A program made the position numbers and the translations under genes. Shown here one piece after another: positions 51,301 through 63,300 of a stretch of 64,000 nucleotides of DNA (positions within the stretch are counted from its first letter, which is position 1; every line of letters begins with the position of its first letter). The DNA is from Angiostrongylus vasorum (lineage: Eukaryota > Nematoda > Chromadorea > Rhabditida > Metastrongylidae), in contig JADANN010000202.1 of NCBI GenBank assembly GCA_018806985.1, positions 930,001-994,000 on the forward strand, written 5' to 3'. Below the pieces are notes generated by a model. It saw only the letters and a list, made by a program, of their open reading frames with translations. It made no database searches and had not been told where the DNA came from.

Positions 51301-54300
51301 GCATTCCAATTAGTTGGTGGTTAGCAGCCGAACACAGTAATACATGGGCGAGGAGTGTGCCCTACTTCAAAACCTTCTCCGTTGTTTTGACTTATTATTT
51401 ACTGCCTACTCTTTTCAGCGGCAGGGTATGCGTTGCGAAATATAACTTTTAATGATGCTGAGATATTTGCAAAACTCTGGACCGCAGGTGCCTATGGTGG
51501 AGAACGAACGCGCAATTGTCCTTTCCGGGGAGTAGGGGCGCTCACCACCACACCATGCGGGTCCTTCGTTTCGCCCGTCTCTCAGCTGGGTTCTGTTGAT
51601 CTTTTGCCATCAGCAATCACTCGTCAGGCGTTTTTTGCTGATGGCAAAAGATCAATAGAACTAGCTGAGAGACAGGCGAAAGCTGAAGGACCCGCATGGT
51701 GATGGTAAGCGCGCTACTCCCCGGAAAGGACAATAGCGCGTTCGTTCCCCACCATAGGCACCTGCGGTCCAGAGTTTTGCAAATATCTCAGCATCATTAA
51801 AGTTATACTTCTCCGTTGTGTTCCTGCATCCCTATGCGCGCCTACTGGAGTGTTTGGTTTTAATTTAGATTTGTTGACCACATGTTCTTTAATGCGGACG
51901 CAGAGCGGTTTACCCGTTCCACCAATGTATTCGTCTCCGCACGCCTTACAGGAGATCGGATAGACTGTACCCGAGCTCTTGCAGTCACCGTCTCTACCAT
52001 CAGGGGCAAATTATGCAATTTTGCGTTGCACATAGACGAAGGGCGGGATCTTGAGGATTCGGTGAACGTAGTTGAAGTACCACTGAGTACTCTTACGTGC
52101 CAGCTAGTTCGTAACCGCCTATATGACCGTCGATGTGCAACGCAAAATTGTATAATTTGCCTCAATGGCAGAGACGGTGACTGCATGAGCTCGCGTACTG
52201 TCTATCTGATCTCCTGTAAGGCATGCGGAGACGAATACATTGGCGAAACGGGTAGACCACTCTGTGTCCGCATAAAAGAACACCTAGTCCGTGAACGCAA
52301 ACCAAATACCCCACTAGGCACGCATAGGACCCAGAGACATGAGGCGGAGGACTTTTAAGTACACGTCACGATCCTCGCACGAGAATCGAGAACACAAGTG
52401 CGCAAAACTCTCGAGGCATCCTGGATTAATTCCAGAAATCCGAAAATGAACTGCAGGGAAGAAAGCGTCATTATCACGCGTGATATTGGGCAATATATAA
52501 GCCTATTATTCTGATGAGAGGGACACATTACGCTTCCATGTGAATCCTGTGCGGTTGGTCTCCGCGCGACATAGTCTCAGTGGAAGACTCATAGAAAGCG
52601 GTGAGTGTGCAAAGAAGCTATTTTGTGTTCAATGTGATTGAAATCTTGGTTCAGCGTCTTCTCTGTTTGGTTATGGAGGTGTTTGGCCGAATAGATTGCT
52701 GTCAACTTGACCTTTCTAGTCTCTGAGGAAGGCGAAATCCGCCAAAACGTCAGCTTGTTCGTGAATAAAGAATAAAAATAACACCTCGTGTTTGCTCAAC
52801 AAGAATACGAAGAATTAGTTGATCAATGCCGAGGTTAATAGAAAGTCGGACGTGAAATTATGCAGTTTTTTCGTTGTACATAGACAGCCATATAGGCGGT
52901 TGCGAACTAGCTGCCGTCTTAGAGTGTCCGATGCTATTTCTATATCTCTTACGGAATTCTCTAGACCGGCCCTTATTAAGCAACGTTTTATGGCTGCACT
53001 TATTTCGTTTGAAATGAAGGGCAAGAAGAACGGAGCCTTGTTTTCGCTAGATTTATCGCTCTGAGGCGTGGTTTTTCCTCTATTCCTATACCGATAAGCT
53101 ACGGTTTGGTAAACATTTGAAATGGCTATTTGGCGCGCCAGTTTCGAGAATTCTTCCCTCTGCTCCGTACCTGTGCACACGATGGTGGCGGTTCGAAACA
53201 TATTTCTTATAAGCGCCCTTTTAGTGCGTGAGGGATGAGAGGAGAGGTAATGAACCACTATATTCTTACTGCTTGGCTTTCGATACCATTTTGTGATGTA
53301 GCCGTTTTCGGATGGATTAGTTCGAATGTTTAGAAATGGAAGCCAGTTTTCTTTCTACATGTGAACTTTATGTCCTCTGACTGTTCGTTCAATAAATCAA
53401 AGAATTTGTCCATCTCCTCTTGTGTGGAGTAGATGACAACACAATTATCTATATACCTACAGTAGAGTAATGGTCTGAGATCGATTACTGGTGCTTCCAC
53501 TTTAGACATAAAGGCAACAGCAAGGGTTGGTGCCAGTCGCTCTCCCATTGCCAACCCTCTAATTTGTGCGTATTATTTACCGGACCATCTGAAGATGGTG
53601 CAGTTTAAACAGACATTTAAGGGGACCATAAGCTGCTTAATCGAAAAGCCATACATGTTAATTGCTCCTTCGTGTTGCTCAAGAAGCTCGTGGATGGCTT
53701 GCACTGTGGAGTCGTTCGACACCTTAGTGTAAAGGGCGGCAACGTCGAACGACTCCATAACGTACGCGCTTTGTCTATGTACAACGAAAAAAGTGCATAA
53801 TTTGCCCTAACGGTAGAGATGGTGATTGCATGAGCTCGGGTACAGTCTATCTGATCTCTTGCAAAGCACGTGTGGACGAATACGTTGGTGAAACGGGTAG
53901 TCCGCTCTGCGTCCGCATAAAAAGAACACCTAGTCGGCAAATCTAAATTAAAACAAAACACTCCACTAGGCGCGCATAGGTTGCAGGAACGCAACGGAGA
54001 AGATTTTGAAGTTGAGTCACTATCCTCACGCAGGAATCGAAAACACCAGCGCGTAATACTCTTGAAGCGTTCTGGATCAATTCCAAAAAAATCAAAAATG
54101 AACCGCAAGGAGGAGTGTCTTGTCATAACGCGTGACCTGACGCCATACCTCAGGCTGATGCTGACCTGACACGAGCACAGTGCTCGCCTATATATTACTC
54201 TGTGCGGCTGCTATACACCAACTAACTTAAATACTTACAACAAATAAACGGTAGGTGTTTAAATGAAGCTGTTTCTTATGCGAATGCAAATTTGTTTGTT

Positions 54301-57300
54301 AAGTTTTACCTGCTAGGGTTATGAAAGTGTTTGGCTGAGTAGATCGCATCTCAATTTGAGCTTTCCAGGCTCTGAAGAAGGCGAAACCGCCGAAATGTGA
54401 GCTATTCTGTCCTAATAAATTCTATAATAAAAACCTCCTGTCTGCTTATTGAAGAAAACCATCGAATTATCAATCAATGTCGAGGTTAACAGAAAGTCGG
54501 TCTAGGGAATACTTATTCAGTTTGGCATCTATTTTTAAAAGCGTTGTGATATTTTTTTCATGGCCTTCACTTCCATTCCGTTTAATGGGCCTAAGATGAA
54601 AGAATTCAACCGGAAAGAATATCTAGCACAACTCGAAAAAAAACGTTAAAAAATCTCCGTTTTTATTAGTTTATTTCCTCATTCTTTCCACTTTCTCATT
54701 TTTCTCTAGTTATTTTGCTCAGATGGAAACGGCGAAATGTATTGGCGTACCTGCGCACAAGATCGTTGTGAGAGTGAAACGAATCGGTGGTGGATTTGGA
54801 GGCAAAGAGACCGCTAGTACCTTAATTTCAGTTCCGGCGGCTATCGCAGCCAGAAAGTACGATATATTTCTGAAGTCGTTCTCACACTGAAATATAAGAA
54901 GCCGTTTGCTGAAACGCGTTGTCAACCCCTTCAGTGGCGCACCGGTTTTTCGGTGACAATGAGTTGTTGTCTTTGACGTTGAACCGTTTTTTTTCACAAA
55001 TGACTCTTCTGCCTAAAAAACCTTAGCCATGCGAAGTTCGATATTCTGATTCTGAAGTCGAGTAGAAGTAAAATTAAGTTAGAAACCACAGTTATCCTTG
55101 ATTAATCCTGGTCAGAAATTGTGAAGTTTTTCCAATTCCACGTGAGATCGCCTACATATCTTATGAGAAGTTGGGAATGTACTCTCGAACGGCTACCTCT
55201 AGAGTTTGGGGAGAAGACTTGATAGGCCAGTCAAATGAATATTATACTGGGGTTGGAATTATTTATGAACGAGGGCCATAAAATTATCTGTAAAAGACTT
55301 ACTGAGACGCAAGTACTGCAATTAGTAGAAGTGGCTTGTGATACGAGCACTCTAGTGTAATCCTGCCTCCAAGGATAACCAAACCCTCATCCATATTTCG
55401 TTGACAACTTACTACCTGGCTTGTGCAGAAGGATAAATAAGGTGATTTGGTATATTGGAAGGCTCAACCAAGTCATTATGTTGGTCAGATATGCATTCAT
55501 TCTCCTTTACTATAGTTAGTTGAGTGGAACGCACAGTACCTCTTTCAGTGGTTGATCGTAAAGCACTTTCAGGCTGAGAAAGCCAATACGGATAACGTTA
55601 GAACGATACGATGACATGGCAATCACTGGAACAAGGCATCCGTTTAGATTTAACTATAAGGTGAATCATCTTGTCGTCAATGAAAGGTGTATTTAGAGCC
55701 AGATTCACTTGGGTTGATTGTCTACAGCCGTTCATTCTGGCGATGAGTGTGGCATCGAGCCGAATCCACTTCAATAGGAAACCACTCGGATGAAGTATCC
55801 GTTTTCGGAGGTGCACCCTGTTATAGAGAATGGATATTGACTGTCCTCGTGTTACCAATACTTTGGTTTTCTCCTGAAAAAAAATTGTCCCACTTAATCA
55901 GGAAACATTATTGGAGAGGTGCTTTACGCCAGAAGATTCAATTCGATGTAACTGGGAAGACCCACATCGCAAGAATAAACGGCTGTGTACAATCGGCTCG
56001 GATCATCGCAGCTCTAAAGAAAGCCCCAAACAAAGCGAACAGGCGAAATGTTAACCGAATAAAAAATTTTACGACGAACTCGAGCAAGGTGACCAATCTG
56101 AAAATGTATTAAACATTCATTAGAGCATATTAAGCAATAGCATTTTTTATTACTGAAGTGCTACTTTGACAAATAGTAGTAAAAAAAATTTGCACGAGTA
56201 CGGTACTGATGAATACACTGCTATTAGGTATTTAATTCCTCCATCTATAGAAAGCAACGAATATTTACCTGTGGCTTAATAATGTCTGGAAACAAAATCG
56301 AGTTTGAGAAATTTCTACATCACGGGTAGTAGCTGAAGCGCTGTTGTGATTCCAACACGGCGCTCCTCTTTTACAAGGTGCAGACAAAAGCCCTTACTAC
56401 CTGATAAACTGCTAAATTGATAAATAAAGTTCACAAAGTTGATAAGTCTTAAATTGAGGACCTCGTACCTGTTCAAGGGAAAAAAACATTGACTTATTGA
56501 TAAATATCGAGGTTAATGAGCAGTAGGCGAAAATATTCATTTGGACTAACATTTTTTGAACTCTTTCCAATCTAATTGATAGTCGAGTGAACGTTTTGTG
56601 TTAGACGATAAGAGCTTTAAAGACAAGAACTAAAATGAACGATATGAAAGAGAAAGCCAAGTTGTTTTTGCTTCATATTAATCTGATCTACATAAATCAC
56701 ACTGGTACCTTTTGTGGAGCGAATTTGCCCATTTGTCAGATCATGTTAGTGAGGTGGTTTGTCAATAGTACTCAACTTATATTCTTTCCTTGATAAGCTT
56801 ACACGAGATTGATTGTTTATTTTCGGCTAAGGTTTCGACGGTTTCGTCTTCATCAGAGCGCACGAGCAGAATCGATGGTCCACAGTTGTTGGTGTTCTCG
56901 AGGTGGCACCATCGTCGCTCATCAAGTCAGGTCATCTTCACTGGGGCATCTCTCCTTAATGAGCCATACTTAACACGCGATGCCTCTTTATACAGGATAG
57001 TTCTTATCGATAGCGGTGATTTTGTGCTGATAACCGTGATAACCATTTGTTTTTTATGGACGAAGACGAAACGGTCGAAACATCAGCCGAGAATAAACAT
57101 AATTTATCAACCTCGTGTAAGCTCATCAAGGAAAGAATACATATTAATTTGTTATACCGAGGTTAAAGGAAGGTCGGTTTTGAAATATTAATACTAACTT
57201 GTTTTTATCAAAGTGGTAAAAGTGAGAGCTATTGGCCCACACAAACTATTAAATCCTTTATTTTTTGCTTAAATTACATACTTAAGAAGTAACATGAAAT

Positions 57301-60300
57301 TGCTAGAATATCTTATCGAGAATATAAAAGTTTCCAGGTAGCCGTTGATAAATCGGGAAAACTTCGTGACTTCTCTGTGATCGTCTACAACAATTGCGGT
57401 CATACATTGGACTTATCGCAAGGAGTTTTAGGTGGCAAATATTTAGAAAATAATAGACATTCTGAAATAAGTGGATTGAAAGCAGACATGTTTGGGGTTA
57501 AAAAAAAGAAAACGACTAAGTTGATACGTACGTCGACCCTCGCAATTCATTACGCAGGGCAACTATGCATTGAAAAACCCCTCATATGCTTAGTTGTGTC
57601 TAGTGGAGAGTCCATATATCTAATCCTAAAGGGATCGCTTAGTGTAGAGCTCCAATTTTTATAACTCTCGATTGTCTTCCTTGTCGATTCGCGTTCAGAA
57701 CGAGCCATGGTACACATCGACAACTGTTACAAGTTCCCAAATGCTGACATTCACGGACGAATGTGTAAAACAAATTTGTCGTCAAACACCGCTTTCAGGT
57801 CTGTGAGGTTATCAAGTTTGTTCAAATCAAAAAAACTGGAGAGGTCATGGAGAAAAATTACTCCAAATGACTTCTTTTCTCAGTTTTGTCGCTGTAATTG
57901 AAACCATCTTTTTAACACAAAATGACCAAAGTGTAATCAGTACAATCCATGTGCTCGTTAGTTCCCATGATAGTGCGGTTGTCGTTTTCGCTTCTGCCAC
58001 GCAAATCTTTTTATTGCACATTTGGAAACCTCAAACTTGGGTAATTAAACGTTATGTAAGCTATGTTGACGCGATAACAACGATAACGAGATCAACATGT
58101 GTGCAAAAGAGTAAAGTTGTAACAAAACTGAAGTTAATATGAAGAGCAACATCTCATGGGAAAGTGAGAGCTGTGACGGTCACTTAGGAGAAATGACTCG
58201 ACCGTTGACAGCAGTCGTTATGTAGTGTTTGTCAACAGCATAGAAATCTGTGACCGCCTTTGGATTATTTTGGTGGACACAGATATGAAGAGCGAAAGTT
58301 CCGTGGAGATTGTGCTAGACACCATCCAGCCGAAATTAGGGAGAATCACGACATTATAGAAGAGTAATCTATGGCACCATGAAAGGATAAAGTGTATTCC
58401 GTGCGAGGTGGAAAAAAAGTCTCGGAAATGAATTCGATGAGAAAATAGTAGCTTCATTTCGAACCGATATACTTGAATCTTTGGACTGAAAACTACCGGC
58501 ATATACAGTTCTCTGCTTGCAAGATGAAAATCATCCTATTCATCTAAGATGGAATTGTGATTTTCTCCAGTCCATGCCATTTATTATCTCACTTTATTGC
58601 TTCAATGCTCCTATTTCGAAAACAAAGCAAATGAACCACTGGAATTTTGTCAGTAAGGGTACGATTGCGTTCACCAGTGTCCCGCAGCGTTCCCTGGTGT
58701 TCATGTTCTCATCTGCCGTTCTTATGTTGCAAATTTTGAAGTTTTTAAATCCTAGATATCGCTTTCAGTCCTTTAGCGCGCCTAAACAAGTTAATTTGAG
58801 TAATTGAAAAGACACTCTACGGAGATTATGTACGTGATTAATGTCAAGGTGATTAGTTTCTTTATAGATCCATAAGGTTTTGAACTCCTTCAACACTCTG
58901 ATCGCCGAGAAATTTTTGTCACCTAGCTAAAAATCAACATGGGCCGTAACGTGTTAATGATAATTAGCAGTGAAGCTGTTTGTACGGCTAACAGCTTATA
59001 TCCTTCAGCACTTCGACGAGTTTATTGAGAACTGAAATTGTTGAAGTTATTTTTTGAAAGTTAATTCAGAGGTTTCGGTGGTCCACAAGCAATGTTCTGC
59101 ACCGAAACGCTCATGAAACATGTCTCTGAGGAGCTGAATCTGGACCACGATAAGGTTGTTGCTACCTTTAGTAGTCTACTAAGCTGCTCAGCTTCACAAT
59201 ACTTCTTATAAATTTGGTATATATTTTGCCTCCAAAGATTTTCAATAACAGGCTGACATAAACTAGCATCTACGGAATCTTATAGTTAACATGTTACTAA
59301 TTTCTTTTTATTCATATGAAGTGTCAATAAAACTCTTACGTTTTTAAAATTTTAGTGCTAAATTTACATCTTTGTGCAGTTAGTGTTTTTAGTACGATTT
59401 AGCTTCGCGAGATGAATTTATATGAGGAAGGTGATTGTACTCCGTTTGGAATGCACCTAAGGCAGTGTAATGTTCGAAGAACTTGGAATGAATGCAGAGA
59501 GTCGAGCAACTATGAACAGCGACTCGATCTCGTTAGACAATTTAACAAGTGAATTTTTCTTTTTTCCTTTTTCCTCACTTCTTATTATGGTTAACTTCCT
59601 CCATAAAAAATACTTCTCAAAATATCGTTTCCATTGCTCATTTCGTGAAGGGTTTCGTTATGCGAGATAGTGAGAATCGTTAATGCTTTGTCAAAAAGTG
59701 ATAACAAGATTAGAGGACAGTGTATTTAAATGTAAACAGAGGATAAAGAATGGCGCGTTCACCATAGATCAACCTTTTACACATCGATTTGTAGTGGTGG
59801 TTGAATGCACATTTGGCTATACAAAGACTTACCGATCTGAACCGATGCATCAAGTCCAAATCCTCACTCTCTCATCAGATCCGTGTTTTTTATACCTTCG
59901 GATTTATCTGATGCGATCCCCAACCTTGAAAGAACGGAGGAAGTGGTTAGCTCTATGCTCGAAATCTAACCACCACCAGGCGTCTCATAGGGCAACCACC
60001 ACCTACACTTTGGACGGTCGAGTTCGTAACAAACTTAATCGGCTCTATTTGCAGCTGCATTTGTTTTACAGATCACGGTAAGAGACCCGCACGTGCCACC
60101 ATGTTCATATAAAACCACCACTATGGATGACGATTGCGAGAGAAAGAAAAGAATAGAAAATGTGCTGGGATCCCTACAACTCGTGAAGACATGCCATTCA
60201 AGTATCCAAATAAGTTAGAGTCTCGAGGTCAGCGTAGCCGAATTCTTCCTCAGGTCGTCACAGCCCTTGGCAGCAGCCGGTTGATCAGAGGGAGATTTGT

Positions 60301-63300
60301 CACCATGGGCCTAATTTGACACGAAAACGATTGTAATTCTTGGCGCATTTAATTTCAGCTCTTTGTCTCCAGTTCATTTAAAAGAGAAAATCTTTTGCAT
60401 TTTAATAAAGATTCCCGTGCATTGGAGCAATTATGAGTATTTACCAATTTTTGGAAAAGCAGAACTAGAATCTACAAATCTTTGCCTACAGGATGAAAGC
60501 TCCGTTGTTTTGCCTTGACAGAGTTCCTATTTTCTGAATTTTAGCAAACGCTCTTTTTCGTGGATGCTTGTAATTCGAAAGTGAAAGCAGTTGAAGAAGG
60601 GTATTGTGCGCTTTAGAACATGACCACATCCCGTATTGCTCTGCTGATTTTTACGGCTGCCAGGGGGTTCCGTTTGGAATTTTGATAACTCAACTTCGTT
60701 TTCATTTGTTCTGAAAACTTTAGTTCTAAACAACTTTGGGAATCCTGAAATTGAAGAACAATACTTTTCTCTAAATGAATGGAACAGCGCCCCTTCTATA
60801 AGCCTATAATGTTTTCAACATCTGATTATTCTCGCTGTTGGAGAATTCTCAACAGTTTGATCAGCTTTGGATCCCAAATGTTGTTTATGTATTTTTTTTA
60901 TATGACCCATCATCACTACTGTGGCTGTATCAGCACTTCTCACATTCGATTCGTTCTTCTCGTATTCATCGTCCACAGTGGTATTCGGACATTTCGCGCC
61001 TTGGTTCAGCAGCTCCTTAAAGGTTTCGTCTTCTTTACGAGTGTCGTAGAACGGTGATTGAGTAGAATCTTGTTAAAATCTTGGAAATAACCGAGATAAG
61101 GCGTTCTTTCGTGCATTGGTGGAGAGCGTTGAGGCGGTAGCCGAACCAGAGTCCTTGTTTCCTTTCCAACAGCATCATTAACCACCGCGCTATTTCCGGT
61201 TATATGGTAACTAGTAAAGGTTTTTCGAAAATTATCGCACCGGTTTCCATTAATTGAAGGAGAGGATAACACTTTACATGATTGCAGCTACGATCTTTTT
61301 TTTCGAATGCTTCATTCTTTCCAGAACGAATAAGTATAGAAAACGCGGAATTTATTTGATGCCTACGAAATTCGGCATCGGTTTCGGGTTGAAACACATG
61401 AATCAGGTATCTGTCACGATCCTTCTCCTATAATGTTTTAACTTTATTTACTGCCTACTTTTTTCTGTTTATATTATAGTATTGTGTGAACCATAATCAC
61501 TAGCATCCTGACATGTGAACAAAACTCGGGTCCTCGGGTGCGCTTCTAGTCCGCGATTACGTTTTTCATCGACACTTCACTCCCGAAAAAAGTAATCGTG
61601 GTTTCGAAGCACACCCGAGGTCCCGACTGTCGATCATATCTCAGCATGTCTGCGTTTCTTTTTTCACACAGCACGATAACGTATAAGTCTAGAAACAATC
61701 ATTATTGTAATAACGGCTTATCATTGGAAACAGTTCACGTTGCGTAAGCTATGAGGCATGTCACAAAGGACGTTCGATGTTGGCTTAACATTACGAAAAA
61801 CTTGGTGTGGTAATTTTTGATGCTCGAAATTGAAATGCGGATAGGTGTTCTCATAGGGAAGATCTTCAACAGATCACCTATATGCTAACGTTCAATTCAA
61901 TCAACCATACTTTACATATGTTCAACGTTTAAGAAAACTGCCACACTATGTACAAGGTGACCTAAAATTCAGAACATTTAGGCTGGGGCTCTTGTAATGA
62001 TTTATTTGGATGGATCAGTGCTTATTTCTCATGGTGGTATGGAGATGGGCCAAGGACTACATACTAAGATTCTTCAGATCGCTGCACGTGTTTTGGATAT
62101 CCCCATCGAAAAAGTGCACATAAACGAAACGGCTACGGATAAAGTAATGACAGACTTTATACTCCGAAGTTATCTCTAATTTTTTCTGTTTTAAATAGAA
62201 ATCCTTTTAACTTTACAGTTATCCTCAAGCTAGGTAAGTAAGCAGTGAACTCGTTATGCAATCGTATTTTAAATGTTTAGGTCCCTAATACTTCACCCAC
62301 GGCCGCTTCTGCGAGTAGCGAAATGAATGGCCTCGCAGTCCAGGTAAAGCTGCCTTTAAAAAGCAGATTTTCCCTCTTCATTTCTTCTCCTTCTTCCTGA
62401 ACTTTCTATTTGGTTCACTTTTTTTTTGTTTATAACACTTTTTGTTCCGCTTTTTTCTGTTATCAGTCCGAATTTATTGCTCATTGCTCCTTCCACTATA
62501 ACCACGTTTCATGTTCACTGCCCAATTAGAGTGCTTAACACCTGACACTTGAACGCCCCGTCCTCACTGGTTCTGCGGGACCCAGCATAATCACCATTTA
62601 TCGAAGATTTGCTGGTTAAGCCATTGTGGTTCCCTGGAATCTCGAGGTCAGCCTGGCCAAAGTCTGCCCCACGTCTTCACCGCTACGGGCAGTCACAGCC
62701 ATTGTGGATCAGAGGGAGATTTGCCACCATGCGACTTTGATACCAGGACTGCAGCGGATCCTCGTATTGGTTTACTCTTAGCTAGGCTTCCTAATGGAAA
62801 CGCCGGACTCCTTTTCAGCTTGGAAGACCCAACCAGGGGGATGAATCCCGCCGCTCTACATCGCAGTCCCAGACACGATGAGGCGGTAAACCGTTGGGAG
62901 GAATTAGAGAACAGTATAATGTAATCATTTTATGACAATAGGTGCCTCAAAATAATAGTGATGGAGGAGATTTTAGGACGCGTGTAACAAATTGCTAAAG
63001 CGTCTCGAACCTTTCAAAAAGTCAAATCCGACCGGTAAATGGGAGGATTGGGTACGGCAGGCCTATGCGGAACGCTCTTCACTGTCTGCTACTGGATATG
63101 GAATGTATAAACTTTTTTCCTATTTAGAAAATCTACGTTTTGGAAGCTTCTTGGGCATACAGCACCATCAATGTTAATGATAAGACGAATTTTTTTTTCG
63201 TTAAAGCAAGTGGTCCAAATGTTTGAAACTCCTTTTTTTTGCTAGCGAGATTTACCATATCATTTTCTCTAGAAATTAGGTATCTTCCAATCCTAAACCA

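Noticed and set aside
22641..63104. XDH as a pseudogene, because of the heavy repeat load
   Set aside because: All 31 exons join in frame with GT-AG borders and the key residues are kept.
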